From positions 434,001 through 498,000 of the forward strand of contig JARVKI010000002.1 in NCBI GenBank assembly GCA_036674765.1: 64,000 nucleotides of DNA. Reading direction: 5' to 3'. Positions 44,515 through 56,203 of this stretch are shown here, piece after piece; within the stretch, counting starts at the first letter, position 1, and each line of letters begins with the position of its first letter. The position numbers and the translations under genes were made by a program. The stretch is from Seiridium cupressi (Eukaryota; Ascomycota; Sordariomycetes; Amphisphaeriales; Sporocadaceae). The notes beneath the pieces were generated by a model, which made no database searches, was not told the origin of the DNA, and saw only the letters and a program-made list of their open reading frames with translations.

Positions 44515-47500
44515 ATGGTGAGCTCCACGCCTGCCATGCTCCGAAGTCTACGTTTTCTAATCGCGATTGGTGGTGTACAGTTGAGAAAGTTTGGCCGTGG
44601 GAAGAAAAAGGGCGAGGATAAAGACAGCCAAAATCTTGCGATAAGGCAAAATACTACCGATCGTTCACCAAGTCCGGCTTCCGTGGACGTCGGTCACCGC
44701 GAATCGAGAGCCTCTATTTTCCCACCACCGTCCTTATTAGCGAACGACGCTAGCAGGTAGGTCGAGCACAACTCCTTGCGTTGCATCCCAAAAACTGTCG
44801 TTTCCTCACTGCCATACTATTCTAGTGCCTCATGCTGTTTTCATTCCTTCCCCCTTTTTCTTCTTTATATTTACACAACACTAAGATCAAAATACAAGTT
44901 CCAAGTGCTTAGATGCTAGATTGACCAAGTCAGCAGTACTTACTCCTCGAAACGAAATGATTCGGAATCTGGTCCATTAGGCCTCAATGTGGTTTACACT
45001 CCTGACAATGGGCATAAGGCTGATATCGTTTTTGTGCACGGTCTTGGTGGAACAAGCCGGTGGACTTGGTCCAAGAATAGGTAAGCCAAGGCATCGAACC
45101 TCGTCGATTTTAACAACAAACAATTCATCTTATGTCTACCGCAGGAAGCCGGAACTATTCTGGCCCTTGACATTCCTTCCACTTGAGCCAGACATCTGCT
45201 TAGCCAGGATCTTGAGTTTCGGGTATGATGCAGGATTCCACAAACGTGGTGTTTCGACCTCCGTTCTGGACTTTGCGAAGGACTTGCTCTTCGACTTGAA
45301 ATATGGCAAAGATGCAGAAATCGAAGATCTGAACATGGGCAAGGTACCCCTACTGTTTGTCGTTCATAGCATGGGTGGTCTCATCGTTAAGGAGGTATGT
45401 GGCATTAGTGTCAGCCCCATCTGATTGTGGTCTTTTTACGATGCCCAACTGTGCTATAGCACTTCGTTCCGTCTTTCTGATACTCATCGCCCCCTTGGTT
45501 CTAGGACTGACGAGACCTTCCAGGCTTACATGCAAGGCCAAAACGACCCAGAATACGAATCGATTATCAAAGCAATCACTGCCATAACGTTCTTGTCAAC
45601 TCCACATCGTGGGACAAGTTTAGCCCAAACTCTCAATCGCATCCTTGATTCTATTGTCGTCACCAGCTCGAAGCAATACGTTGCAGATCTAGTGAGCAAT
45701 TCGATTACGCTCCAGAAACTGAATGAACAATTTCGACACATCGCACCGAGACTGGACATTGTTTCTCTGTATGAGACACTGCCGACCCCTCTTGCACTGA
45801 ATAGAGCACGGGTCATGGTGCTTGAAAAAGATTCCTCAATCCTTGGATACCCCGGTGAGATCTCCAAGGCTCTCAATGCTGATCATCATGGCGTATGCAA
45901 ATACGATGGTAAGGACGATCCCAACTATATTACCGTCAGGAATATTCTTAAGTCTCTCATGAGTAAGATTATTGCAAAGGACAATGCCCAGAAGCCACAA
46001 CTCTTGGACCGCAGAGCGTCGCTGGATCTGAAAGCTCTCCTATCACTCCCTGAACTTCCTGGGATGGATTACATCTTCTTTTGGGATCAATGGACCCAGG
46101 GAACCAATGACTGGATTCTGGATGAAGAAGACTTCCTAGTATGGCGCGATGGCCGTGAATTAGATCACGCAGTTCTATGGGTTAACGGTGGCGCGGCAAC
46201 AGGGAAGTCCGTCTTGGCGTCATTCGTGATTAACCACCTGATACAACAAGGCCGTTGGTGCCAATACTTCTTTATTCGATTTGGAGACATGAGAAAGAGA
46301 TCCCTCAGTTTACTTCTTCGATCCCTTGCCATCCAGTTTGCCCAGGCCGTACCGGGTATCTTACACAAGATCAACAACCTGTCGGAAGAGGCCCTCAACT
46401 TTGAGACAGTTGACCCGAAAGTGATATGGGACCGCATATTCAAAACTATTCTCTTCCAGTCCAAAGAGGACCAGCCTCTCTACTGGGTCGTAGATGGCCT
46501 CGACGAAGCTAAAGACCCTCGAGCCATTATCAAGCTACTATCGGATATAGAATCATCTCAAATACCCATCAGAATATTGTTCGTCAGCCGGAAAACATCA
46601 ATTATCGAGAGCTCCCTAGAGAAGCTGCCGAAAAGTTTGCCGCTGCGCACTATCCAGATAGAGGGCCATCCTGAGGATATACGTCGCCACATCAAGGCGG
46701 AGCTCAACGTCCCGGGCAATGCGGATTTCAGAGCAGAAGTGGAGCAGAGAATACTTGAAAAGTCTCAAAATAATTTCCTGGTAAGATCAATTAGTACTTG
46801 ATATCATTCTAAGATGATGCTAATGACAATGTAGTGGGTTCGTCTGGCTGTTGATAGGGTGAACCAATGTCATAGCCGTGCCGACGTCGACATGGCGCTC
46901 CGCGGACTTCCAGCGGGTATGGAGACCATATTCGGCCGAATGAGTCTCAGTATATCTGAGCTACCTAGCTCGGGAGATAAGCAACTTGCAACAAAGGTCA
47001 TACAATACGTTTATTGTGCGGTCCGTACTCTATCGCTTGTTGAGCTCTCCCAAGCTCTGGGCAAGACAGCCTCCGATGTCTTAGATTTCCCCCGGGCCAT
47101 AACGGAGACCTGCGGAGGTTTCGTGGTATTAGATAACGGAGGTAATGCTGCAATCATCCACCAAACCGCCAGGGATTATCTCTTTGCTCCAGCCAGTGGC
47201 GATCGCCCTTTTACCATAGATCAGCAAGCGGCTAACAAGGATATCTTTCTTGGCTGTATGGGAAGCCTGATGGTGCCTGGGCTCAGAGCTCGGCTCAGCC
47301 GCAACCAGAAGCCCGAATTTCTGAACTACTCTGCTACATCATGGAGCTCACATCTTGCTTCTGCATCAGTGCATGATCATGATGTTGTTCACACCCTGAG
47401 GAAGTTCTTGACGGGACACTCGGTTCTCACATGGATCCACATACTAGCAGATGATCGACAACTTCAGCATCTTGTTCAAGCCTCCAAGAACCTCTCAAGG

Positions 47501-49876
47501 TTTCTAGAAAGAAGAAAGAAAGATGCGGCGGTCGGCCTGGAGAGCACCGATATTATTGAGCAAGAGCTCCTCGAGAGCTGGACGGTTGACTTGCTTCGTA
47601 TCGTGGGAAAATTCGGAGGCATTCTACGGCGAAAACCTGATTCAATCTACAAGCTCATACCACCATTCTGCCCGAAGAGCTCACCAATGTATCAGCTGTT
47701 CGGCAAAGCAGAGATGAGGAATCTATCAGTGTCCGGTCTATCTTCAGAGGCCTGGGATGATTCCGTAGCACGGATAACACTTAGCCCTGGTCAAGGCCAA
47801 TCGAAGCCTATCTTTGCGTCTTCGATTCTCGCCAAAGGCTCCCAGATTGCGATCTTGGCTCAAAACGGAAATGTCTTTCTCTATCGATCAGCCGATTTTG
47901 CCGAGGCAAAGGTCAGCCCGATCAAGCATGGGGAGCGTGTGGAAAGAATGCAGCTCAACAACAGTTGCACGCTACTCGTCACATACGGTTACCGTACGCT
48001 GAAGGTGTGGGAGCTTTCCTCGGGAAAGTGCAAAATATCTGTCGACAGTATCGAGTCCAAGACAAGGCCCTTGACAATGCTATTCATAAAAAATGATAGT
48101 AGCTTGCTAGTCGGGACAGACGATCGGCGCGTTCGGTCTCTCGACCTTGTAGAGCCGCAGCCAGAATGGCAAGTAGTTGCCGAGTTGGATGAGATCGAGA
48201 TCGAGAAGCAATTCACAAATTCGGCAAGTCACATGGCCCTCAACTATGATGGCACCATGGTTGCCGTAGCCTATCGCCGATATCCACTTTCTGTATGGGA
48301 GACTGATGGACCAATCCACATTGGCCACTGCCGTCGTAAAAATGATATGGCTGTGTTGCGAGAACTTCGTCAGCTGATTTGGCACCCAAATCTTCCAGAA
48401 CTACTTGCCGTGAATCTCGAGGGGACTGTCATCAAATGGGCGCCCTACGAAGACGAGGTAGACGAGGTAGATGCTTCCGCCACGAAGCTATCGATGAGTA
48501 AAGACGGCAATCTGTTCGTGACAGGTGATGGGCATGGCCGAATAAAACTCTACGCAACATCGTCACTCACTTTACTCTATCAGCTCGCAGCCCAGGACGC
48601 CGTCTTTGGCTTGGCGTTCAGTCCAGATTCCAGCCGATTCTACGATATCAGAGGCTACTATGGGAATGCCTGGGAGCCGAACGCCCTTATCCGCCTTGCG
48701 GATGCGGACCACTCGGTCAAAGAATCAGACTCCATGAGTGACTCGTACAGCCGCTTAGCATCCACGGGGGCATCAACCGTTATACACGGGGCGGTGGACT
48801 CCATCACAGCGTTGGCGGGCTCGCCTAACGGCCGTCTCTATTGCTGCGGCACAGAAAGAGGCGTAGTAAGCTTATTCGACATACAGTTTGGAAAGATTTC
48901 GGATATTCACATATCACCCGCAAAGTTCACGATCGAACACATTCACTGGAGCGACGATGGCAGAGTCTGTTTCACGGACATGAGCAAGCAGGTCACTGTG
49001 ATGTCCGTGACCCATAGAAATACACCAACAGCTCCAATTGTAGAGAAGAAGGCCACCGTCTCGATGAGAAGAACAGTCAAGGACCCGATTTCTCAACTAT
49101 TGTTTCAACCAGACGGCAGTGATATTCTAGTCTGCACTACGACAAAGCTTTGCGTTATTTCTCTCGACTCATCCGAGGTGGAACGATCCCACACATTGGA
49201 AAATACTTCTGCGCAGCAGTGGATCGTGCATCCGAGCGATTCGAAGCGCTTGGTTGGCTTTGCGCCCACCGCAGTACACGTATTTGACTGGGATCTAGTC
49301 CAACACGGGACATACAACTTGTCGTGGCCAAAGATCGATTCAGTGATACTCGACACTCCAGAGAGCTTGTCAAGGACAGATGACTACCGCCTAGATCGAG
49401 TGCTAGTCGCTCGCGATCAGAAACACATACTGATGCAACTAAGAGACCTGCAGGACCGATCAAAGCCCAGGAGATTTTTCTCATTTGAGACGTCTGCCAT
49501 CCCAGGAACTCAAGAGAGTGTGGAAGGGCAATCGACACCAACGTTGGGCTCGATTCCCCTAACCGCAATGATGGATGACCTGTCCTATAACATCACGGAC
49601 ACTCTCTCGATGCTTTGGAGAGATCGTCTGGTGTTCATATCCAAGACTTTCTCCATCTGCTCCACGCAACTCCAATGGGGTCAAGGAGCTAGCTCTGCCA
49701 ACACCAGCACCGGAAGGACCAATACCGACAATAGGACTCAGGAGCTGTTCTCTTTGCCTGGAGACTGGATCAGCAGAGACTCGCTGGCTGTATGTAGCAT
49801 ATGGGGTGTGGAGAAAGCGTTCTTGTCTCCTAGGAACGGTGAAGTCGCTGTCGTCAGATGCGGGGCTCTTGTCTAA
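44515..49876 (+). CDS. NLR-like protein: alpha/beta hydrolase + NACHT + WD40-type propeller
   Basis: Five exons: 44515-44756, 44937-45080, 45145-45394, 45524-46780 and 46835-49876; phases close and the product is 1,644 residues. Order: residues 1-95 disordered with a basic patch (RKFGRGKKKG) after a short hydrophobic stretch; an alpha/beta hydrolase about 98-390 with FVHGLGG, nucleophile elbow VVHSMGG (Ser about 203) and STPHRGT, like SesB/PGAP1-type esterase domains. Next is NACHT about 425-640, with Walker A NGGAATGKSV (about 433) and Walker B WVVDGLDEA (about 533). A helical region carries HQTARDYL (about 739), and a divergent beta propeller spans about 930-1640 (LKVWELSSG, VWETDG, LAFSPDSSRF). 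In fungi such STAND proteins sense ligands through C-terminal repeats and trigger heterokaryon incompatibility or cell death through the N-terminal effector. The repeats here are old and diverged, not recent identical copies. The first two exons are needed to include the HGLGG oxyanion loop. Confidence 0.9.
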
Positions 49877-50772
49877 CAAATTCATCAGTTATGGGGTTTG
49901 ATATCGGAAAAGGTAGTTACCTGCCTCCAAACTCTCAATTATATAAATATACATATATACCAAACAGACTAATTGTCTCCATTATGGTATGTTCAAAGCA
50001 TTGAATGCGAGATAGCAATCGTTGCACCCATATCAGCCCTCAGACCAGATTCTTGCCGAAATTGAGCATCGAGTACACTGTCGAAAAATAGGCCATGTAG
50101 CTGATTCAGCCTTTCGACTTGGCATATAGGAAGAACTATCCCAATACAATGTGGAAACATCCAGCTATGACGTTGGGTTTGGCCGCATAGAAACCAATGT
50201 TCCTGGTATCAGTCATGAGAAAAGCACAAAGCAATATTGTATACCGCAACGTACTAGTCCACAGAAGAGTAGCGTCCTCAGACTCAACCAATCCCGTAAG
50301 TGATCATGCACCCTTATTCGTGGTTCTCGGACTTCGCGCGTCATATGCCACCGTGGATCACGATAGTGATAGGCACAAGCAAAATTCTGTCGGGGTACAT
50401 ATTGCAGCCGCATCTTCTGGGTAACAGTGAAATTCCACGCTAATATCAGGGATTGACATTTAGGATGAAGTTCGAATTCAGATTCGGATCTTGCTAGGCA
50501 AATACAGGTTTTGAAACCGTCTCATTGAACTGCAAATACCGTCCTCCTTTCGAGTAAAGCCACGAAGCCAGTTGAAGCAATTCTTTCCTTTTTTTTTTTT
50601 TTTTTTTTTTTTGAGTTTCCCGGAAAATACTTGCGACCATGGTCACTGAAGCATTTGATTTGCGGAAGAATTCACGAACGTGTCGTCTGGACAGAAGTAG
50701 CATCGACTACCACCTCAGCGATCCCTACATTTGGGGCCCGAATTTTCGCAATTGACTTCAGGGGATCTCTTT
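49877..50772. other. Intergenic between convergent genes
   Basis: This is the 3' flank of the NACHT gene and of the zinc-cluster regulator. Apart from a long T tract nothing is recognised. Confidence 0.45.
50589..50612. repeat. Poly-T run of 24
   Basis: An uninterrupted run of 24 T on the plus strand lies in the 3' flank of the minus-strand regulator. Read on the minus strand it is poly-A, so it could be a remnant of a reverse-transcribed insertion or a simple homopolymer. Confidence 0.8.
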
Positions 50773-53770
50773 TTAGTCAATGATCATCTCATCAACGGTC
50801 ACTTGGATGCCTCTATTCGAGGTGCCGCTTCCGCCCTTTTCATCTTCCCAGGTGGTCCAGCCGCTAGGCCCAGCGCTGCCGAGAAATCGACCGCCTAAGT
50901 GTCCCAAGTTGAGTTCCAATATTGACGGCATTCGTCCATCTGTGATATTCTGAGGGGCAGAATCGGGCGGTCCACCGGAACCGATCATTTTGTTTACGTT
51001 CCAGACAAAAGGCTGGCGCGATTCCAAATCCCAATCCAATTGAGCCAAAAGTAGAGTGGCTAAACCACGTGGTGGTTCTTCTCGCCAGCGCTGTTTGATG
51101 TCGTCAATGCCAATTTGGTGATGATTCGGATCGCCGAAGGGCTGACAAAGCTTGGTGAGTAACAAGCAGGACCGCTCTACATGTTCGGGATTGGCGCTGG
51201 TTGGGATAGTAATAAGGTACGACGAGTCACGTCTTGAGGCATTAGTATCAACGCCAAATATAGTCTTGGGACGCTCCTCGAAACCAGTATAGTCGTTGAC
51301 CAGCGGTCGCCTTATATTCCCTCGAGGGTTGAAGGACGCAGTCTTGTTTTGCGCCTTGACATAGTCATAAACGTCTCGCAATTCTGCATGGAACCTATGC
51401 GCAGTGGGATCTGCGGCTGCGCAGTATTTGAGCACAGCTAAGCAAAGCTCGGCCTTTTGCAAATCATCCTGCCAAGATATTACTGGCCAATTATGCAGAA
51501 CCTTTTGCATAGCCGAATGTAAAATAATCAAGCACGAAGTAAATGCTTGAAAACTTTTTTTGGGTTGAGTCAGTATTAGGGCTCCGCTGCTTAGATCCCA
51601 GAAAGGCATGAATTACTCACATAACAAGCCAACAACGTCTAAATATCCCACCATCATGGAGCATGAGTGTTAAGATTCGAGCCGTGCCCTTTGCCGCAAG
51701 GATAGCTTGCTCACCATGATCGCTATACAACTTGTCCAGTGGCGTAGGCAGCACGCCTCGATCGTTGTGATAATTGACCTCCACCAGTTGAGATGACATG
51801 CGGCGATACAAGAGGATATTAGCTCCCAAATAAAGAAGGTGAACATGATACATGCTCCACTTGGTGAGGGGTTCTAAGCTGTCATGTCCCTTGTAATCCA
51901 GTCTGATTTGGGGTGGCATTCTGCCGTACCAAGTCTGCAGATCTAGTCTTATTATCACAAGAATATCAGCTTCAATCTTATCGACCTCGCAACTTCCAGC
52001 GGGGCTTACAGAATGGCCTTGACAGAAAGCACGGTTAGATCTTTGAACGCTAAATGCATTCGGAGTATCTTTGACTTGAGTACGGCAACATTTGTCATTT
52101 CCGCTTGAACAACTACGTAACGTCAGTTATTCATTCGCTCTGGTTGTGAATTTCCTTACTCTCGGCGATATCAGAATTATTGGATGAAACTTCGAGCTAA
52201 GTGATATTAGTCGCCAGTCAACGTACTGAGGATATGTGGGCATACATGTATGTTCTCATCAGGCACCATCTCATTTCCAGAAACATAGCCCAATGTTGAC
52301 GATAGCCAGCTACAAGTCATCAATTAAACGCCATAAATCCGAGATGAGGACCACACACTTTGAGAGAAAGGTCAACGTCCTCCAGGTATGCTTTCTTTCA
52401 GTGAATGCAGACGCAGGAGGCAGGGGGTGCTTTCGGCCTTCGGGAGCCATCTGCAACTGACGTGAAAGGCTTATGCCAACCTCTTTTATGGCATGATGGT
52501 TAGCTATATCAAGCGGAGTAAGCTTCCACAGTCCAATAACATACCGACATAAGCCAAAGCTACTGTGGCTTTGTGCATAATATTGTAGACTGCCAACAAG
52601 ACGCAAACCTTGATTGGGTCCAAGCCCTCATCCTGCACGACGCTGTCGAAATAGTGTTTCGCAATGTCATAGAAGGCCGTCTCTGTTTCTAGATCATGGC
52701 TGTCATACTGTGCACCCACTGCTGCGATTGACATCAGACAGCATATCCTCGAATTCGAAGCGGTTAATGGGCTGTCTGGATGACTGTAGACAGCGTCGTA
52801 TAGTTCCGAAGCTTGTGATTCAGAGAAGACGCTGGTTAACGAGGAAAAGAACAAATTAGTTCCACGCATTGCTAACTGATGAGAATATGGCCGCCCCATT
52901 TTCTCCATGCTGAGATTGCTGGGAGGCATTGCAATGTTTTTTTTTTTTAATCATCTTGGAAACTCACTGAAATAGTCTTCCACTACACTGAAAGAACTTA
53001 TGAATAGCTTGAGCGACATCTTTTGCATTTGGTAGCTTAACTCGATGTGCACCAGAAAGCATTAAAAGAGATCCGCTTCCATCTTCGGCCGATGCCGCAC
53101 GGCTGCAGGAATGTGGCTGCTTTGAGGGACTTGTCACAGATGCTTGGTCTTCAGAACCAGATGCCGAAGGCGGCGCAGTGTCATTGGGTGTCAACACTAA
53201 ATCATTCACATCAGGCAGCGGTGTTGGACTGCCACTAGAACACTGCGTGGTGGCAGAAGGAGATGATTGCGCAGGTGAGGTGGCTTGCTTTGGGACCGTT
53301 ACACGATCCAGCAGTAGGCTCAAATCTTCGCTCGACCTGATCCCGTCCAAAAGTTCTGCTGCTTGTTCAGGCGAGCTGGATTGAAGCGTACTGATGACTT
53401 TCTCGAGAAGTTCCGAACGATTCTTGGTGGCCTCTATCCTGGTTTCCCCCTTAAACCCTACATAGTTGCAAGTGCGCTTCTTTAACTGACACGTCGTACA
53501 TACTGGGCGAGTGCCATCACACTGTCGGCTTGGCTGTTAGCTGAGACCACATGACATGATCTGAGATGGGGCACAGCAAAATAGACGACAACATGCCTTG
53601 ATTCTTGACTTGCGGCATTCGTTACAGGCTTGATTGTTGCGCTGCTTTTCACGTTTCCTTGCTTGTGCCGGCTCATAGCCTTGCTGGTGTGGAGCCGGGA
53701 AGACGCGGCGGGGTAGAAAGTCAGCTTCATCTTGGTCGACCTTGGCAGCAGAGGATAGAGTTATTTGGGG
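50773..53770 (-). CDS. Zn2Cys6 zinc-cluster transcription regulator with fungal middle-homology domain
   Basis: Multi-exon gene; clear exons are 53597 upward (N-terminal, start unresolved), 52968-53521 and about 52549-52910, then several short exons to about 52080, one ending near 51617-51958, and a last exon ending at 50773. The zinc motif CNECRKSRIKCDGTRPVC continues to TTC-x6-C with canonical x2-x6-x6-x2-x6 spacing, and a basic arm (ARKREKQRNNQ) precedes it. A Ser/Pro-rich linker of about 150 residues follows, then the fungal regulatory domain (SSLTSVFSESQASELY, KATVALAYVG, KHTWRTLTFLS, LSSTLGYVSGN) and a long C-terminal part with a basic-aromatic end. The intron splitting the zinc motif (53522-53596) begins GC rather than GT. 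I could not find the start: the frame is closed by a stop shortly upstream, so another 5' exon must exist. Regulated genes are unknown. Neighbours give no pathway hint. Confidence 0.75.
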
Positions 53771-54747
53771 CAGCCAATTCGACTCAAATTGAGGGCGCGC
53801 TGTTGTAATTTATTTCGGCATAAAGGTCTCCTGATTAGCAGTTGTACTAGAATACGATATTGTCCTTCATCAGTTGGGATGATGCTGCCGATTGCCGCTC
53901 TGTGCCTTGGAACCCCCCTGCAAAGTCGCACAATCTACGCAATACTGTACCGTTGCTTTCCGGGTTACTGGACCTGGTTCACACCGCTTCGTGCAGCAAG
54001 GGCCGAAGGGCATTGCTTAACCGAAAAGCATCTCATCTAGAAGCAGCTCGAATGTCACCGTACCACAGATATGTCGATTACGCCTCATATTGCTCAAGAT
54101 CTGACGGCCCAAATATAAGCGTATCGTTCACAGTCGTATCAACTTGAAAGAACAACAGGCAAACATGAAGTGACTTCTGCACAAGCCTCACATTTCCGCT
54201 TGGTTCAATCATAATTGGCATAAGTCGTGAGTGACTGGATTGCTTTTGGCACCAACTCAGTAAATGCATCGCCTTCGAAAGTAGACCTTTTCTTCTTTGT
54301 TCCTTTATGGAGCAACAATGAAAACAGTTTTCTGATCATCAGAGATGACTCTTGGCACAGTCCCGATCTGATCAGTCATTCCGCCAGCACACAACGTCCT
54401 GGAAGTTTATTATGGCCACGATGACATCGGGCTGATTGCTTCCTGCGAGCAAAACCTGGAAAGAGTTGACTTGCAGGGGAAGCCCAGAGCCCGCCTCAGG
54501 TTCTACGATCGTCACTCAAGGCGTCATAGGTGGTCCTCTCAGTCGAGTCAAGAAACCCATGGCCGGCGTGGTGCCCGGAATTTACCTCTATCACGATGAT
54601 CAGTTAATCTCAATCAACACCATCCCTGCAGTCGAACATCTGTTATTGCGCGCGAGCATGTCGGCCTCAGATAAGAGTGTTATATTGGAACATTGACGGA
54701 AAGAAAGTGGAGCCTAACGAATGGCATTGTTCATTTAACAATGTAAT
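53771..54747. other. Uncertain interval with exon-like pieces
   Basis: It includes the missing 5' exon and promoter of the regulator on the left. On the plus strand there are open pieces that may be upstream exons of the next gene: 54227-54424 (VDLFFFVPLWSNN), about 54390-54520 (VYYGHDDIGLIASCEQNLE) and 54520-54696 (GIYLYHDDQLISINTIPAVEHLLLR). They lie in different frames and could not be joined with confidence, so a decayed gene is also possible. Confidence 0.35.
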
Positions 54748-55839
54748 ATGCAACCTTTTATTTCATTTCCATTTCGTAAAGAAAGGAACTCTCGGTATCA
54801 AATGTTTGATCTGCTCTGGCAACTCGGAAAAGTCCCATATAACAGGAAGACTGATAGACCTCTGGAACTCAAAGGTACTACTACCCAGACCGGTAACGTT
54901 GACAGAATGGCTTCCACAAGCAGACTGACCTTCAGCTTCAACGGGATGATATTGCATGGTAACCATAGCTCTACGTCATCAACTATTCAATCTGATACAT
55001 CCATCGACGATCTCTCCAAATGTTTCGGCAGCTCACTCTCGTTGCAGCCAAGCGGCCATGAGGGGGCCGGAAACCAGCAGATCCAGCGGAAGCCCGCAGA
55101 ACCTCGTTGGATCAACGGTAGACAGCATGATGAGAGCGGTGACGTCGTGATGGACGATTGGAGCCAACAGGATGTAGCTGTTGTTGATAAAACAGTCAGA
55201 AAGCCGGTGGAGATGGCTAATGTGAAGCGGTACAGTCGTTCTGGAAACCCCTTGGTCGGACAAGGTACCCAGCATTTAGAAAGAAACCCAGGGAGATCTG
55301 CCAGAGAGTCGCATCCCAGAAGGAGGACTAAGAGGAGAGTGCGCACCGAGCATGCCCACGACGAGTACACTGAAACATGCTCGACAAGGGGCCACAAGAA
55401 GAAGACTATTAGAAAAAGAACTGTTCATGAGGAATACTCTGAATCGTACGATGAGACTCGCAAGTCCTTGCACAAGAAGAGAAAGCCAACTGACAAACAG
55501 GGTCGATCGCGGGGCGACGATCCAAATAGATCCCATCGCAGAAGTAAGAAGTACGCTACCAAGACTAAACTGAATTTGCTGGAGTGGCCAGAAAAGTCGG
55601 CCAAGCGATCCCACGCCCAGAGAGCGTTGCCACAAGCTTACACCAGAGAGGATGCACCGTTCAAGCTCAAGATACCCGTCGAGTCCAAGTCGAAAGGTGG
55701 CCCTGGATCGGTACTTGGCCAGTTGGGCCATGAGCTGAAGTCCATCAAACCTACAGTTACTCTGGGCGATAGAACATTTACTGCTCAAGAAATTGCCGTT
55801 GTTGGTACAATACAGGAGTTGACGGTCAGGTACGTATAG
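54748..55839 (+). CDS. Unknown highly basic protein (orphan)
   Basis: 363-codon frame, probably the last exon of a longer gene whose 5' part is in the pieces before it. The first 60 residues are mixed, and residues 60-160 are Ser/Gln-rich with an acidic patch (DESGDVVMDDWSQQD). Residues 190-290 are dense in Lys, Arg and His and contain two diverged copies of an H-E/D-E-Y-S/T-E-S/T unit (HDEYTET and HEEYSES, about 25 residues apart). The C terminus is ordered-looking (TVTLGDRTFTAQEIAVVGTIQELTV). Composition suggests a nucleic-acid- or protein-binding scaffold. No family is recognised and no function is proposed. Confidence 0.5.
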   Translation: MQPFISFPFRKERNSRYQMFDLLWQLGKVPYNRKTDRPLELKGTTTQTGNVDRMASTSRLTFSFNGMILHGNHSSTSSTIQSDTSIDDLSKCFGSSLSLQPSGHEGAGNQQIQRKPAEPRWINGRQHDESGDVVMDDWSQQDVAVVDKTVRKPVEMANVKRYSRSGNPLVGQGTQHLERNPGRSARESHPRRRTKRRVRTEHAHDEYTETCSTRGHKKKTIRKRTVHEEYSESYDETRKSLHKKRKPTDKQGRSRGDDPNRSHRRSKKYATKTKLNLLEWPEKSAKRSHAQRALPQAYTREDAPFKLKIPVESKSKGGPGSVLGQLGHELKSIKPTVTLGDRTFTAQEIAVVGTIQELTVRYV

Positions 55840-56203
55840 ACAGGTCACGTGCTGTATCAGATGGCAATTTTGGTGATGTATACTCTCATTCCGTAAGACA
55901 GACAATAGGGATCTAGCACTCTACCGTAGAGAACCCACATAGTCTGGACGTTATCAGTTATGTAGCTTCTAGCTAGCCCAAGATCCTGGAGCTGGAAAGA
56001 TCTCTCCTCCCCTTTCATCATGACAGTAATATATCACTCTTTACTTCCATCAAACGTTTGATTGTTGTTGTGCCTCGTAACACTTGAAAATTGCACTGGT
56101 TGAACAATGCTCTCCAGTCTCGGTGAGCAAGGAACTTTCAGTCAAACTCAAATCAACCAAGGATCGATATATTGAAGGTACCGAGTCCTCATGTTTTACC
56201 TAA
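55840..56203. other. Intergenic between convergent genes
   Basis: No gene or structure is seen. Confidence 0.45.

Noticed and set aside
50205..50424. Overlapping small frames between convergent genes
   Set aside because: Both strands open over the same 200 bases with no motif.
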